This document shows, one piece after another, positions 26,062 to 35,675 of a DNA stretch of 64,000 bases. A program made the position numbers and the translations under genes. The notes under the pieces were generated by a model. It saw nothing but the letters and a program-made list of their open reading frames with translations. It did no database searches and was not told the origin of the DNA. Source of the stretch: Brevundimonas sp. PAMC22021 (GTDB lineage: Bacteria > Pseudomonadota > Alphaproteobacteria > Caulobacterales > Caulobacteraceae); assembly GCF_019443405.1 (NCBI RefSeq), contig NZ_CP080376.1, positions 558,001-622,000 of the forward strand, written 5' to 3'. Positions within the stretch are counted from its first letter, which is position 1. Every line of letters starts with the position of its first letter.

Positions 26062-27093
26062 ATGTCCATCATCGACAAGATTTTCGGCGACTCCGGCAAG
26101 CAGCGCACCCATCCCGCCAAGCCAGACGCGCCGATGCAAAAGGTGCTGGACGCGCTGGCCGGCCTGAATCCCGAGCCGATCGAGACGCTGAGCCCGCAAG
26201 AGGCGCGTCTGCAGCCCACGCCCGCCGACGCCGTCAAGACGCTGCTGGGCTCCAGCCGCGAGAGCGAAGATCCGACGCTGGGCGTCCTGACCCAGGACAT
26301 CACCATTCCTGGCGCCGAGGGGGCGCTGCAGGCGCGGGTCTATCGACCCAAGAGCGATGATGCCGACATCAAGCCGGTGGTGCTGTATTTCCATGGCGGC
26401 GGCTTCGTGATCGCCGACCTCGACGTCTACGATTCCGGACCGCGCAGCATCGCCCGCTTCGCCGATTGCGTGGTGGTATCGGTTCACTATCGCCAGGCGC
26501 CTGAGCACAAGTTCCCGGCCGCCCACGACGACGCCGTGGCCGCCTGGCGCTGGATCGTCGACAACGCCGCCTCGCTGAAGGGCGACCCCGACAGGATCGC
26601 CATCATGGGCGAAAGCGCCGGCGGCAACCTGGCCTGCGCCACCGCCATCGCCGCGCGCGACCAGGGCCTGCAGGCGCCCTGCCACATGGTGCTGGTCTAT
26701 CCGATCGCCGGCGCCGACATGCAGACGCCGTCCTATATCGAGAACGCGACGGCCAAGCCGTTGAACAAGCCGATGATGGAATGGTTCGTGAAGCATACCT
26801 TTGACGATCCGTCCCAGACCGCCGACCCTCGGATCAACCTGGTGGAGGCGGACCTGATCGGCCTGCCTGGCGCCACCGTGATCTGCGCCGAGATCGATCC
26901 GCTGCGGACCGACGGCGAACTGCTGGCCGAGCGTCTGGAGCAGGCCGGCGTGGAGGTGCGGCAAAAGACCTTCCATGGCTCCACGCACGAGTTCTTCGGC
27001 ATGGGCCTGGTGGTGCCGGACGCCGCCGCCGCCGAGACCCTCGCCGCGCACGAGCTGAAGCGCGCCTTCGGCACGGCCATCCTGCCGATCTGA
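26062..27093 (+). CDS. HSL-family alpha/beta hydrolase (carboxylesterase)
   Basis: A 343-aa cytoplasmic esterase of the hormone-sensitive lipase family. Oxyanion-hole motif YFHGGGFV, nucleophile in GESAGGN, acid in EIDPLRTDGE and histidine in GSTHEFFGM, all in the right order. Residues 1-75 form a variable cap. The ATG at 26062 has GAGGAA upstream. Substrate is unknown; such enzymes hydrolyse short-chain esters. Divergent from the gcv operon. Confidence 0.88.
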   Translation: MSIIDKIFGDSGKQRTHPAKPDAPMQKVLDALAGLNPEPIETLSPQEARLQPTPADAVKTLLGSSRESEDPTLGVLTQDITIPGAEGALQARVYRPKSDDADIKPVVLYFHGGGFVIADLDVYDSGPRSIARFADCVVVSVHYRQAPEHKFPAAHDDAVAAWRWIVDNAASLKGDPDRIAIMGESAGGNLACATAIAARDQGLQAPCHMVLVYPIAGADMQTPSYIENATAKPLNKPMMEWFVKHTFDDPSQTADPRINLVEADLIGLPGATVICAEIDPLRTDGELLAERLEQAGVEVRQKTFHGSTHEFFGMGLVVPDAAAAETLAAHELKRAFGTAILPI

Positions 27094-27102
27094 CTGCACG
27101 CC

Positions 27103-27126
27103 GCCGCCGGGCTTGCCCCCGGCGGC
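27103..27126. other. hairpin after esterase gene
   Basis: Nine-base perfect stem GCCGCCGGG/CCCGGCGGC with a 6-base loop, 10 bases after the esterase stop. There is no T-tract, so it is at best a weak or Rho-assisted terminator, or an RNA-stability hairpin. Confidence 0.5.
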
Positions 27127-27171
27127 CTCGCCCGCCAAGAACGGCGCACACCGCCTCATGGAGCGCCGCCG

Positions 27172-28143
27172 ATGACCGCCCACGTCCGCCTGAACGACCA
27201 CATCGGCGCGCTGGATACGCCGGAGGGCCTGCCGGCCGTGCTGGCGGTGCTGGGCGAAACCTGCGCCGCGATCAGCCGCACGGTCGCGGGCGGGGCCCTG
27301 GTCGGGGCGCTGGGCGCCTCGGGCCAGGTGAACGTCCAGGACGAGGAACAGAAGAAGCTCGACGTCATCACCAACGACATGCTGCGCGAGGCGCTGGCGG
27401 CCTGCGCCCCCGTGTTCGGCGTCGCCTCTGAAGAGCTGGATACGGTCGAGCCGACCGGCCGCACCGGCGACCACGGCTATCTGGTGCTGTTCGATCCGCT
27501 GGACGGCTCGTCCAACATCGACATCAACGCGCCGGTGGGCACCATCTTCTCGGTGTTGCCGGCGTCGTCCGGACAGATCGATGAAGCCGCCTTTCTCCAG
27601 CCGGGCCGGAATCAGGTCGCGGCCGGCTACGCCCTCTACGGCGCGCAGTCCATGCTGGTGCTGACGACGGGGCAGGGCGTGGCCGCCTTCACCCTGGACG
27701 TCGACGGCCAGTGGCTGCGCACCGGCGAGGATCTCGCCATTCCGGCCGACACGCGGGAGTTCGCCATCAACATGTCGAACCAGCGGCACTGGGCCGAGCC
27801 GGTGCGCCGCTACATCGAAGGCTGCCTGGAGGGCAAGGACGGCCCGCGCGGCAAGGACTTCAACATGCGCTGGGTCGCGGCCATGGTGGCGGACGTGCAC
27901 CGCATCCTGATGCGTGGCGGCGTCTTCCTCTATCCCTGGGACGCGCGCGAGCCGGACCGCGCGGGCAAGCTGAGGCTGATGTACGAAGGCAACCCGATGG
28001 CCCTGCTGATCGAACAGGCGGGCGGCAAGGCGACCACCGACGGCAAGCAGCCCATTCTGGACGTCCGGCCGACCGAACTGCATCAACGCATCGCCGTGGC
28101 GCTGGGCTCGGCCAAGGAGATCGACGCCTTCGCGGAAGCTTGA
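27172..28143 (+). CDS. fbp: fructose-1,6-bisphosphatase class I
   Basis: A 323-aa gluconeogenic phosphatase hydrolysing fructose 1,6-bisphosphate. Class I signature [21 protein letters not shown] is present, as are [14 protein letters not shown] and the C-terminal [22 protein letters not shown]. The ATG at 27172 follows GGAGCGCCG. A short, probably separate transcription unit after the esterase; followed by a dispersed repeat. Confidence 0.95.
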   Translation: MTAHVRLNDHIGALDTPEGLPAVLAVLGETCAAISRTVAGGALVGALGASGQVNVQDEEQKKLDVITNDMLREALAACAPVFGVASEELDTVEPTGRTGDHGYLVLFDPLDGSSNIDINAPVGTIFSVLPASSGQIDEAAFLQPGRNQVAAGYALYGAQSMLVLTTGQGVAAFTLDVDGQWLRTGEDLAIPADTREFAINMSNQRHWAEPVRRYIEGCLEGKDGPRGKDFNMRWVAAMVADVHRILMRGGVFLYPWDAREPDRAGKLRLMYEGNPMALLIEQAGGKATTDGKQPILDVRPTELHQRIAVALGSAKEIDAFAEA

Positions 28144-28154
28144 GACCCTGACCG

Positions 28155-28263
28155 CGTCATCCTTGGGCTTGACCCGAGGATCGGACGGTCAGCGAACTGT
28201 GCGCCTGCCCGTTCGCACTCGCGGCGGACAATCTGGCCCTCGGGTCAAGCCCGAGGGTGACGG
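28155..28263. repeat. dispersed inverted repeat, type II copy B
   Basis: Left arm 28155-28186 (CGTCATCCTTGGGCTTGACC) and right arm about 28234-28263 are near reverse complements, enclosing about 45 bases. The arms closely match those of the copy at 24471-24578, while the central loop differs. It fills the gap between convergent fbp and the deaminase gene. Confidence 0.85.
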
Positions 28264-28281
28264 TGGCAGGGCGGGGGAACG

Positions 28282-29313
28282 TCAGCCCGCCGCGCGAGCG
28301 TAGGCTTCCACCTCCGCGATCCTGGCCGTCTTGTCCGCTTCGCTCAGGAACGACCCCTCGAAGCTGTTCTTCGCCATCTGCGTCAGCTGCTGGCGTGTCA
28401 GCCCGACCGCGTGCGCCAGTTCGCGGTAGTTGTCGTTCACATAGCCGCCGAAATAGGCCGGGTCGTCCGAGTTCAGGGTGACGTGCAGCCCCTGCCTCAG
28501 CATCTCGGGCACGGGGTGGTCCTTCAGGTCATCGACCACGCACAGCTTCAGGTTCGACAACGGGCACACTGTCAGCGTCATGCGCTCGGCCGCCAGACGC
28601 TGCACTAGGGCCTCGTCCTCCATGGAGCGGTTGCCGTGGTCCATGCGGTCGATGTGCAACAGGTCCAGCGCCTCGTGCACATAGGCGGGCGGCCCTTCCT
28701 CGCCGGCATGGGCGACGCGCTTCAGGCCCAGGGTGCCCGCACGCTCGAACACGCGCTGGAACTTGGACGGCGGATGGCCGACCTCCGACGAATCCAGCCC
28801 AACGCCCGCGATCCGGTCCAGCCACGGCTCGGCCGCCTCCAGCGTCGCAAACGCCGCCGCCTCGTCCAGGTGGCGCAGGAAGCACAGGATCAGCCGGGAG
28901 GTGACGCCCAGCTCCGCCTCCGCCCGCGCCATGCCCGCCAGCAGCCCCTCGATCACCTCCGCCATCGCCACGCCGCGGTCCGTATGGGTCTGGGGATCGA
29001 AAAAGATTTCCGCGTGCCGCACAGTGTCCGCCGCCGCCCGCTGGAAATAGGCGAAGGCCAGGTCCTCGAAGTCGCGCCGCGTCAGCAGCACCGCCGCGCC
29101 GGCGTAATAGATGTCCAGGAAGTCCTGCAGGTTCGAGAAGTCATAGGCCGCCCGCACCGCCTCGACGCTGTCGAACGGAATCTCCACCCCGTTGCGCCGC
29201 GCCAGCTCGAACATCAGCTCGGGCTCCAGCGAACCCTCGATGTGCAGATGCAGCTCCGCCTTCGGCAGGCCGGCGATGAAGGCGTCGATGTCGGCCCCGA
29301 TGTCGATGCTCAT
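28282..29313 (-). CDS. adenine deaminase (ADA-like superfamily)
   Basis: A 343-aa metal-dependent purine deaminase. Metal ligands HLHIEGSLEPELMFELARRNG at the N-terminus, HAGEEG, and LNSDDPAYFGGY are visible. The string IEGSLEPELMFELA and the FSNLQDFLDIYYAG segment match the adenine-deaminase branch (Pseudomonas PA0148/yeast Aah1 type) better than classical adenosine deaminases, which have LDGSLRP. It would convert adenine to hypoxanthine for salvage. The ATG start overlaps the stop of the upstream vapC (ATGA), implying translation coupled to a toxin gene. Confidence 0.85.
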   Translation of the reverse strand: MSIDIGADIDAFIAGLPKAELHLHIEGSLEPELMFELARRNGVEIPFDSVEAVRAAYDFSNLQDFLDIYYAGAAVLLTRRDFEDLAFAYFQRAAADTVRHAEIFFDPQTHTDRGVAMAEVIEGLLAGMARAEAELGVTSRLILCFLRHLDEAAAFATLEAAEPWLDRIAGVGLDSSEVGHPPSKFQRVFERAGTLGLKRVAHAGEEGPPAYVHEALDLLHIDRMDHGNRSMEDEALVQRLAAERMTLTVCPLSNLKLCVVDDLKDHPVPEMLRQGLHVTLNSDDPAYFGGYVNDNYRELAHAVGLTRQQLTQMAKNSFEGSFLSEADKTARIAEVEAYARAAG

Positions 29314-29741
29314 ACGTCGTTCTCCTGAGCATAATCGCCCAGACTCATGATTTTGACGCCCGTCGCATCCGACGCTCGCACCGTGGCGATGAGCTTCCTA
29401 TCCGCGGTCAGGAGAGCGGCGTCCAGTTGTTCGGCGTGGGCTACGTAGAAGCAATCATAGGCTGGATGGTCAAAAGCGACCGAAAGCTGGACTGCGCGAC
29501 TGAACAGCCTTCGGCAAGGCTCGACATAAAGGTTCATCGTCTCGATCAACTCAACGGCCTGGATCGCCTGCTCGTGAGTGATGTCGCCCATCCGGCGTCG
29601 CTTCCAGATGATGTTGGCGCATTCGGGAAAGATCAGATCGGGCGCCGACCAAGACTGCGCGCGCAGTGCCGCTACGGCGATAGGACTGTCGGGTTCATGC
29701 AAGGCGACCTTGATCGCCACGCTCGCATCCACCACGATCAA
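29310..29741 (-). CDS. vapC: PIN-domain toxin VapC
   Basis: A 143-aa PIN ribonuclease, toxin of a VapBC pair. I start it at a TTG that overlaps the antitoxin stop (TTGA) because it gives the classical MIVVDASVAIKVALHEPD with the first active-site aspartate at residue 5. Further acidic residues: the Glu in LIFPECANIIWK and the Asp pair in HPAYDCFYVAHAEQLD and LLTADRKL. A longer frame from 29834 would overlap the antitoxin in a different frame and is rejected. Its stop overlaps the adenine deaminase start. Confidence 0.88.
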   Translation of the reverse strand: MIVVDASVAIKVALHEPDSPIAVAALRAQSWSAPDLIFPECANIIWKRRRMGDITHEQAIQAVELIETMNLYVEPCRRLFSRAVQLSVAFDHPAYDCFYVAHAEQLDAALLTADRKLIATVRASDATGVKIMSLGDYAQENDV

Positions 29742-29977
29742 CGGAAATCTCTGTCTTCGCGGATCAAAATCTCGGAAGGGGTGGTGAGCTTGCCCTTCGT
29801 GGCCTCTCGTAGGGCTGCGGCGCGGCGTTCCCACTCCGCGTCCAAGCGAGGCTTCAAGGCGCTGCGAAGAATTTCACGGTGCTCCGCCTCGGCCGAGCGA
29901 TTGTTCTGGCGAGCACGCTTCTTCAGGGCGACGGCGAGGTCATCCTCGACATTACGGACATGGAGGCTAACCGGCAT
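29738..29977 (-). CDS. vapB: VapB/FitA-type ribbon-helix-helix antitoxin
   Basis: A 79-aa antitoxin. Residues 1-40 (MPVSLHVRNVEDDLAVALKKRA, then NNRSAEAEHREILRSAL) form the ribbon-helix-helix DNA-binding fold of FitA type. The C-terminal half, rich in Arg/Glu with LTTPSEILIREDRDF, is the typical toxin-binding tail. It stands directly before vapC and directly behind a perfect palindrome, its likely operator. Confidence 0.88.
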   Translation of the reverse strand: MPVSLHVRNVEDDLAVALKKRARQNNRSAEAEHREILRSALKPRLDAEWERRAAALREATKGKLTTPSEILIREDRDFR

Positions 29978-29990
29978 CTTCGATCTCCTG

Positions 29991-30009
29991 GTGCTATCAA
30001 ATATAGCAC
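29991..30009. promoter_or_regulatory. vapBC operator palindrome
   Basis: GTGCTAT-CAAAT-ATAGCAC is a perfect 7-base inverted repeat 14-32 bases before the vapB ATG, with an additional GTGCTA half-site at 30023-30028. Its AT-rich centre stands out from the local GC-rich sequence. The position fits autoregulation by VapB or the VapBC complex, and it overlaps the likely -10 region. Confidence 0.8.
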
Positions 30010-30025
30010 GCGAAGATGCCGGGTG

Positions 30026-31840
30026 CTACATCCGCTCCGGCGTCTCGATGCCCAGAAGGTCCAACGCGGTCTCCAGCTGGCGCAACGCCGCGGCCGATAG
30101 CGTCAGCCGCGATCCACGCGTCGCCTCGTCCGGCGCGGCCAGGACCGGGCAGGCGGCGTAGAACTTCGAGAACGACTGGGCGATGCGATAGGCGTGCTCG
30201 GCCAGCAGGTGAGGCATGCGCTTGTCGTAGGCGTCGGCTACGGCGGACGAGAAGGCGTCCAGCGTCAGGGCGAGGTCACGCTCGGCTGGGTCGGCGATCA
30301 TGATCGGGCCGGGCGCCGCGCCCTGGTCCTCGGCCTTGCGCAGCAGGGATTTGATCCGAACCGCCTGGTACAGCAGATACGGGCCCGTCTTGCCCTCGAA
30401 ACTGGTGAAGCGGTCCAGGTCGAAGACGTAGCTGGTGGTGCGCGCGTTCGACAGGTCGGCGAACTTCAGGGCCGCGATGGCGACCTTGTGGGCGATGGCT
30501 TCGAACTCGTCGGACGGCAGGTCGTCGCCCAACCTGGCTTCCTGCAGCCGCTCGCGCGCCTTGTCGGTCGCCATGTCGATCAGGTCGCGCAGCTTCAGCA
30601 CCCCGCCGGCGCGCGTCTTGAACGGCTTGCCGTCCGCACCGTTCATGGTGCCGAAGCCGAGGTGCTCCAGCGAGCCTTCCGGGGCATAGCCGACCAGATA
30701 GGCGGCGCGGAACACCTGCTGGAAATGCTCCGCCTGGCGCTCGTCGACGACGTACAGGACCAGGTCGGGGCCGATGGCCTGCTTCCGGTCCAGAATGGTC
30801 GCCAGGTCGGTCGTGCCGTACATGGCCGAGCCTTCCGAGCTGATGACCAGGAGCGGCGGCGGGCTGGGCGCCTCGATCACCGAGCCGTCCGGCAGCTTCT
30901 TCTTGCGGGTCTCGCCGGGTTTGGCGACGTGGACCACCTGGGCGCCGTCGTCCTCGACCAGCAGGCCCGTGTCGCGCAGGTGCGCGATCATCTGGTCCAT
31001 CAGGGGATGGGCGTCGCTTTCGCCGTTCCACAGATCGAAATCGACCGACAGGGCGGCGTATTCCCGTTCCAGCGCCTCGCGGCTGACGATCACGAAATGG
31101 CGCCACAGGGCGCGATAGCCGGCGCGGCCGGACTGAAGCTCGGCCGTCGCCCTGCGCGCGCGGTCGCGGAACGCCGGGTCTTCCTTGGCGCGTCCGGCCG
31201 CCAGCGGATACAGCCGGTCCAGGTCGGCCAGCGTGACGGGGCTGTCCTCGGGGAAAGGACCGTCGCCTTCGGCCATGAAGGCGTCGGCCCCTGGAAGATT
31301 CTGGCCCTCGTCGCCGCAGGCGACGATCAGCAGGCCCATCTGGAAGCCCCAGTCGCCGAAATGGGCGTCGCCCGTCACCTTGTCGCCCCGGAAACGGAAG
31401 ATGCGCTTCAGGCTTTCGCCGATGATGGCGCTGCGCAGGTGGCCGACGTGCATGGGCTTGGCGACGTTCGGACCGCCGTAGTCGATCACCACCTGGCGCG
31501 GAGAAGCGACGATGGCCGCGCCCGCATGATCCGCATCGGCCGCGATCTCTTGGGCCCGAGCGGATAGGGCGTCGTCCGCCACCTTCAGGTTGATGAAGCC
31601 GGGGCCGGCGACCTCGACCGACAGCAGGCGTGCATCGTCCTTCAGCCGCTCGGCCACGCGCGCGGCCAAGTCGCGGGGATTGGCCTTGAGCGCCTTGGCG
31701 GCCGCCAGCGCGCCATTGGACTGGAAGTCGGCCAGGTCCGGGCGGTCGGACGGGGTCACGGCGGCGCGCGCTGCATCCACGCCTTCGGCGGCGAAGGCGG
31801 CGGCGACCGCTTCGCTGAGGGTCGTCTTGAGGTCGGTCAT
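30026..31840 (-). CDS. argS: arginyl-tRNA synthetase
   Basis: ArgS (604 aa) charges tRNA-Arg. The class I HIGH motif is in [19 protein letters not shown]. The N-terminal Add1 domain (about 1-110) and the C-terminal DALR anticodon domain (from about 475, [18 protein letters not shown] to the end) are recognisable. Also present: [15 protein letters not shown] and [15 protein letters not shown]. It lies upstream of vapBC on the same strand; 16 bases separate its stop from the vapBC palindrome, so read-through is possible. Confidence 0.96.
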   Translation of the reverse strand: MTDLKTTLSEAVAAAFAAEGVDAARAAVTPSDRPDLADFQSNGALAAAKALKANPRDLAARVAERLKDDARLLSVEVAGPGFINLKVADDALSARAQEIAADADHAGAAIVASPRQVVIDYGGPNVAKPMHVGHLRSAIIGESLKRIFRFRGDKVTGDAHFGDWGFQMGLLIVACGDEGQNLPGADAFMAEGDGPFPEDSPVTLADLDRLYPLAAGRAKEDPAFRDRARRATAELQSGRAGYRALWRHFVIVSREALEREYAALSVDFDLWNGESDAHPLMDQMIAHLRDTGLLVEDDGAQVVHVAKPGETRKKKLPDGSVIEAPSPPPLLVISSEGSAMYGTTDLATILDRKQAIGPDLVLYVVDERQAEHFQQVFRAAYLVGYAPEGSLEHLGFGTMNGADGKPFKTRAGGVLKLRDLIDMATDKARERLQEARLGDDLPSDEFEAIAHKVAIAALKFADLSNARTTSYVFDLDRFTSFEGKTGPYLLYQAVRIKSLLRKAEDQGAAPGPIMIADPAERDLALTLDAFSSAVADAYDKRMPHLLAEHAYRIAQSFSKFYAACPVLAAPDEATRGSRLTLSAAALRQLETALDLLGIETPERM

Positions 31841-31841
31841 C

Positions 31842-32531
31842 TTATTGCGCGGGCGGGGTCGCGGCGGGGGCTTCGGCCGCCGGGGCCTGCGCGCCGGCGT
31901 TGACGCGGAAGCGGCTGCCCGAGCGGTTGAACTCGGCCATCTGCGGCGTGATCTCGAAGCCGACCAGGACCTCGAAGTTGCCGCCGCTGGTGGTGGCCTC
32001 CGCGCGCGGAATGACGATGGTGCGCTCTTCGGTCACCGTGGCGGTGCGCTGGCCGTCGAAGTTCACGGGCAGGTCGAAATATTCCTTGGCCAGCACGGCC
32101 TTGTTCCGCTCGGTCACCGCGACCCAGTAGCGATAGGTCTTCTGCCCGTCGGTCGCCTGAGCGCCGCGGCCCAGGTTGAACAGGATGTTCATGTCCAGCC
32201 GGATCGGGTCTTCGCCGCGATAGGTGCAGTCGGCGTTCAGCCCCTCGATCTCGCCGGTGTAGCCCACGGCGCTGACGGCCGCGCGGTTGTCTTCCAGCTC
32301 CACATAGCGGGCGGCGTCGTACAGCACCTTGACGAAGGGGCAGGGGCCGGCGTTGGCGCGACGGCTGAGCGGCGCGATGCGCGGAGCGCGGGACTGGCCG
32401 CTCCGTTCCTCCTGCTGAGCGCCGGCGCTTTGTTCACGCTGCTGGCGGTTGGACGACTGCGCCTCGGCCGCGGCGGGAAGCATCGCCGCCGTCAGGGCCG
32501 CGGCGATCATGAGATGGGAGACGCGACGCAT
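31842..32531 (-). CDS. unknown periplasmic protein
   Basis: A 229-aa exported protein: Sec signal peptide at residues 1-24 ([13 protein letters not shown]), a glutamine/arginine-rich segment, then a mature domain with two cysteines ([19 protein letters not shown] and [17 protein letters not shown]) that could form a disulfide, and a proline/alanine C-terminal tail. I do not recognise a named domain. It ends 1 base before argS and follows the BamF-like lipoprotein gene, so it may belong to an envelope-related operon. Confidence 0.8.
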   Translation of the reverse strand: MRRVSHLMIAAALTAAMLPAAAEAQSSNRQQREQSAGAQQEERSGQSRAPRIAPLSRRANAGPCPFVKVLYDAARYVELEDNRAAVSAVGYTGEIEGLNADCTYRGEDPIRLDMNILFNLGRGAQATDGQKTYRYWVAVTERNKAVLAKEYFDLPVNFDGQRTATVTEERTIVIPRAEATTSGGNFEVLVGFEITPQMAEFNRSGSRFRVNAGAQAPAAEAPAATPPAQ

Positions 32532-32577
32532 CAGGCAGGGTTCCGATCGTGGGGCAGGGAGGACGACGGCGTCGTTC

Positions 32578-33141
32578 TTAGAGGCCCGGCAGCTTGAAGC
32601 CGCCGCTGCGGCGCGGGGTGATGGCGATGCCCTGTTGACCGCCGGTCAGGGCCTGCAGGCGCGCCGCCTCGCTGGCCGGGTCGATGGTCACCGCGCCCTC
32701 GGCGGTCTGGCTGACGGTGGGCGCTTGCGTCGCCGCATCGTCCTTGCGCCAGAACAGGATGCGGTTGGCGAAGCTTTCTTCCTTGTGCGCCAGGTCGCCG
32801 AACTCGTCATCGACGACGTAGCGCGCCAGCGGGTCCGCGTTCTCGCCACCGGCTTGCGCCACCAGGGCCTGTTCGCCCGGCGTGCGGGTCACGGCCTGGC
32901 GCTGGCCCAGCAGGATCTGACGGGCGGCGCTCTCGGGGGCCAGCTCCTGCGGGCGCGGCTGGCCGGGCGACGGCGGACGCAGGCCGTATTCCGGGGGCAC
33001 GCTGAGCGGCGCGGTCGAAACGGTCAGGAACTCGTCGGGCGTGACGCGGCCGAGGCCGGCGCGATCACGCAGGGTCCCGCAGGCGCCCAACGCAAGCGTG
33101 GAGGCGGCGAGGGTCAGGACGGCGACGCTTCGGATACGCAT
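32578..33141 (-). CDS. DUF3035 lipoprotein, BamF-like
   Basis: A 187-aa lipoprotein: signal peptide ends in lipobox LGAC, lipidated Cys21. The mature N-terminus (LGRVTPDEFLTVSTAPLSVPPEYGLRPPSPG) is the conserved DUF3035 segment. In Caulobacter the protein of this type, BamF, is a subunit of the beta-barrel assembly complex and carries a BamC-like N-terminal strand. Assignment to BamF is from family memory. Directly downstream of lspA, which would process its signal peptide. Confidence 0.78.
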   Translation of the reverse strand: MRIRSVAVLTLAASTLALGACGTLRDRAGLGRVTPDEFLTVSTAPLSVPPEYGLRPPSPGQPRPQELAPESAARQILLGQRQAVTRTPGEQALVAQAGGENADPLARYVVDDEFGDLAHKEESFANRILFWRKDDAATQAPTVSQTAEGAVTIDPASEAARLQALTGGQQGIAITPRRSGGFKLPGL

Positions 33142-33208
33142 GGGTCAGCTCAGGCTTTGCAGGCGCCGTGCGAGGGGCGCGAAGATGGGCGTAGTGAAGA
33201 GCGGGTGA

Positions 33209-33715
33209 TTACGACTTTTCGGGGGCCACGCCAACCTTGGCCGCCCGCTCGGACAGGATGCTGTCCAGGATCAGCAGGACGACGCCGATCGTGATGGCGC
33301 TGTCGGCGATGTTGAACACCCAGGGAAACACGCCGGTGCCCGAGAAATCGACGAAATCGACCACATAGCCGAAGCGGATCCGGTCGATGACGTTGCCGAT
33401 CGCGCCGCCCATGACCAGGCCGATCGCGGCGATCAGCAGCTTGCGGTCCGCCTTCAGCGCCCAGACGCCCAGCGCGCCGGACACGACGATCGAGAAGACG
33501 CTCAGCACCCAGCGCGCTTCGCCGCCGCCGAACAGGCCAAACGACACGCCCCGGTTCTCGACCCACGAGAAGTTCAGGATCGGCGGCAGGACGGGGACGC
33601 GGCCGACCTCCTGCAGCGACAGGCCGCCGATGATCCAGGCCTTGCTCAGCTGGTCCAGCACGATGATCGCAAGAGCGAGCGCGAAGGCGACATAGGCGGT
33701 GCGGCGGACGGTCAT
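33209..33715 (-). CDS. lspA: lipoprotein signal peptidase II
   Basis: LspA (168 aa) cleaves prolipoprotein signal peptides in the inner membrane. Four membrane helices are evident. The catalytic aspartates lie in GNVIDRIRFGYVVDFVDF and FNIADSAITIG, and the conserved NRGVSFGLF segment is present. Its partner lgt/ileS is not in view; xseA is upstream instead. Followed on the same strand by the BamF-like lipoprotein gene. Confidence 0.95.
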   Translation of the reverse strand: MTVRRTAYVAFALALAIIVLDQLSKAWIIGGLSLQEVGRVPVLPPILNFSWVENRGVSFGLFGGGEARWVLSVFSIVVSGALGVWALKADRKLLIAAIGLVMGGAIGNVIDRIRFGYVVDFVDFSGTGVFPWVFNIADSAITIGVVLLILDSILSERAAKVGVAPEKS

Positions 33716-33810
33716 GCGATCTCGGCTTGGCCTTGGGGCGGCGGATGGGCGCGCTTAGCAGGAAGCGGAGGCAAGCTCCAACCCCAAGCGGCCGCGGCGG
33801 CATGAGGCGA

Positions 33811-35427
33811 TCAGAACAGGCTGCCCTGGCCGGGCGCCGGCGGCTTGGCGCGCGGCGCGGGCCTGGCCGGGGCGGGAGGCGCGGCGGGGGCCGGGGCGGG
33901 GCGAGGCTCGCCCTCGACCACGGCGTCTCTCGACCCGTCGCCGAACACAAGGCGCACCGACTGGCCCGACGCCAGGGCGGCGGCCGAGGTCAGCCAGCGG
34001 CCGTCGGCGTCCTCCACCTTGGCGAAGCCGGGCTTGGGACGACCCGGATCCAGGGTGGTCAGCGCCCGCGACAGGGAGGCCAGGCGATCCTCCGCCCGCT
34101 CCAATCGGCGCGGCAGCACGGGCGTCAGCCGGGCGACGACGGCGTCCAGGCGCGCGGCCCGTTGGTCCAGCCGCCGATGCAGCGGCTCGGGAGACAGACG
34201 GGCGGAGACGCGGATCAGCCGCCGCTCGTGCGCCGCGGTGTTCGCTGACAGCGACGACGCCAACCGTCCCGCCGCGCTCGTCAGACGGTCGCCGCGTCGT
34301 TCGATGGCGCGCTCCAGCAGGGCCGGGTTCAAGCGTCCGCCGATCAGCGTCGCCCGCCGTTCGTGCACCGCGACATTGCGAAGCAAGGCGCCTTCCAGCC
34401 GGCTGGAGGCGCCGTCCAGCCGCTGTTGCGCCAAGGCCAGCAGGTCCTCCGGTCGAGCCGGCAAGCCTCGCGCCACCGAGCGCAGACGCGTACGGCGATC
34501 CTCGATCAGCCGCCCGCCCGCCTGCGTCAGCCGCCGGTCCATGTCGCCGACGGCGTATCGCAGGTCCGCGAGCACCGGCGTCGCCATCTCGGCCGCGCCG
34601 GTCGGCGTGGGCGCGCGCCGGTCCGACACGAAGTCGATCAGGGTGGTGTCCGTCTCGTGCCCGACCGCCGAGATGATCGGGATGGTGGCCGCCGCGACCG
34701 TGCGGGCCAGCCCCTCGTCGTTGAAGCACCACAGGTCCTCGACCGAGCCGCCGCCGCGCGCCACGATCAGCAGATCGGGGCGGGGGATCGGCCCGCCGGG
34801 CGTCAGGGTCTCGAACCCTCGGATCGCCGCCGACACCTGACCGCAGGCGCTTTCGCCCTGCACCACCACCGGCCAGACGATCACGCGGCACGGCCAGCGC
34901 TCCTCGATCCGGTGCAGGATGTCGCGGATCACCGCGCCCGTCGGGCTGGTGATGACGCCGATCACCGCTGGGAAGGCGGGCAGGGGCTTTTTCAGCGCCG
35001 GATCGAACAGCCCTTCGCCGCGCAGCCGGACCTTGAGCCGCTCGAGCTGCGCCAGCAGGGCGCCGGCGCCCGCCGCCTCCATGGTCTCGATCACGATCTG
35101 GTAAGAGGACCGCGCCGGATAGGAGGTGATCTTGCCGGTGACGATGACCTCCAGCCCGGTCTCCGGCTGGACCCCCAGCCCGCGCGCCTGACCCTTCCAC
35201 ACCACGCCGTCGATGCAGGCCTTGTCGTCCTTCAGAGTCAGATAGACGTGACCCGAGCCGTGCCGATTAACCTTGGAGATCTCTCCGCGCAGCCGCACAT
35301 GGCCGAAGCGATCCTCCAGCGTCCGCTTCAGCGCGAACGAGAGCTCCGAGATCGACAGGGGCGGATTGTTGTCGCGGGGCGCGGGCGGCGCCTCCACGGC
35401 GCTTTCGAAGACATAGTCGTCGCTCAT
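33811..35427 (-). CDS. xseA: exodeoxyribonuclease VII large subunit
   Basis: XseA (538 aa) is the catalytic subunit of a single-strand exonuclease. N-terminal OB-fold (about 20-120, [28 protein letters not shown]), central nuclease domain ([60 protein letters not shown]), then a long arginine-rich coiled-coil region and a proline-rich tail after about 500. ATG at 35427 gives [15 protein letters not shown]; an upstream in-frame extension to 35508 is unlikely. Divergent from a tiny membrane-protein gene. XseB is not in the window. Confidence 0.94.
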   Translation of the reverse strand: MSDDYVFESAVEAPPAPRDNNPPLSISELSFALKRTLEDRFGHVRLRGEISKVNRHGSGHVYLTLKDDKACIDGVVWKGQARGLGVQPETGLEVIVTGKITSYPARSSYQIVIETMEAAGAGALLAQLERLKVRLRGEGLFDPALKKPLPAFPAVIGVITSPTGAVIRDILHRIEERWPCRVIVWPVVVQGESACGQVSAAIRGFETLTPGGPIPRPDLLIVARGGGSVEDLWCFNDEGLARTVAAATIPIISAVGHETDTTLIDFVSDRRAPTPTGAAEMATPVLADLRYAVGDMDRRLTQAGGRLIEDRRTRLRSVARGLPARPEDLLALAQQRLDGASSRLEGALLRNVAVHERRATLIGGRLNPALLERAIERRGDRLTSAAGRLASSLSANTAAHERRLIRVSARLSPEPLHRRLDQRAARLDAVVARLTPVLPRRLERAEDRLASLSRALTTLDPGRPKPGFAKVEDADGRWLTSAAALASGQSVRLVFGDGSRDAVVEGEPRPAPAPAAPPAPARPAPRAKPPAPGQGSLF

Positions 35428-35492
35428 CGTCCGATCATAGCCTGCGTCGATGCGCGCGGGAACGCACCTCGAGCGGCGCCGTTGGATCACAC

Positions 35493-35654
35493 ATGGCGCC
35501 GAACACACCCCTCGGGGGCGATTCCGAAGATCCCGATCCGGGCGAGCGCGAGCTGTCGCGCCGCAGCGGCGGGCCGGCGATCAGCCTGTGGCTGGTGATC
35601 GGCGCGATCGTGCTGCTGGGGCTGCTCGTCTACGCCGTGTCGGCCCTGTTCTGA
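35493..35654 (+). CDS. 53-aa single-pass membrane protein
   Basis: A short frame starting [15 protein letters not shown] with a polar, acidic N-terminus of about 28 residues, then one hydrophobic helix ([24 protein letters not shown]) running to the C-terminal end. Short frames of this type (polar head, C-terminal anchor) are often missed. It lies between divergent xseA and the next lipoprotein gene, 21 bases before it, so both may be co-transcribed. Function unknown. Confidence 0.65.
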   Translation: MAPNTPLGGDSEDPDPGERELSRRSGGPAISLWLVIGAIVLLGLLVYAVSALF

Positions 35655-35675
35655 CCTCTTGCTGAAGGATGTGAC

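Noticed and set aside
27103..27126. Intrinsic terminator after the esterase gene
   Set aside because: Stable stem but no T-tract on either strand; recorded only as a hairpin.
25684..28086. 800-codon open frame on the minus strand over the esterase and fbp
   Set aside because: It crosses the glycine riboswitch and lies antisense to two well-supported genes; no family resemblance.
29742..29834. Longer VapC starting at 29834
   Set aside because: The extra 31 residues overlap the antitoxin in another frame and precede the standard VapC N-terminus.
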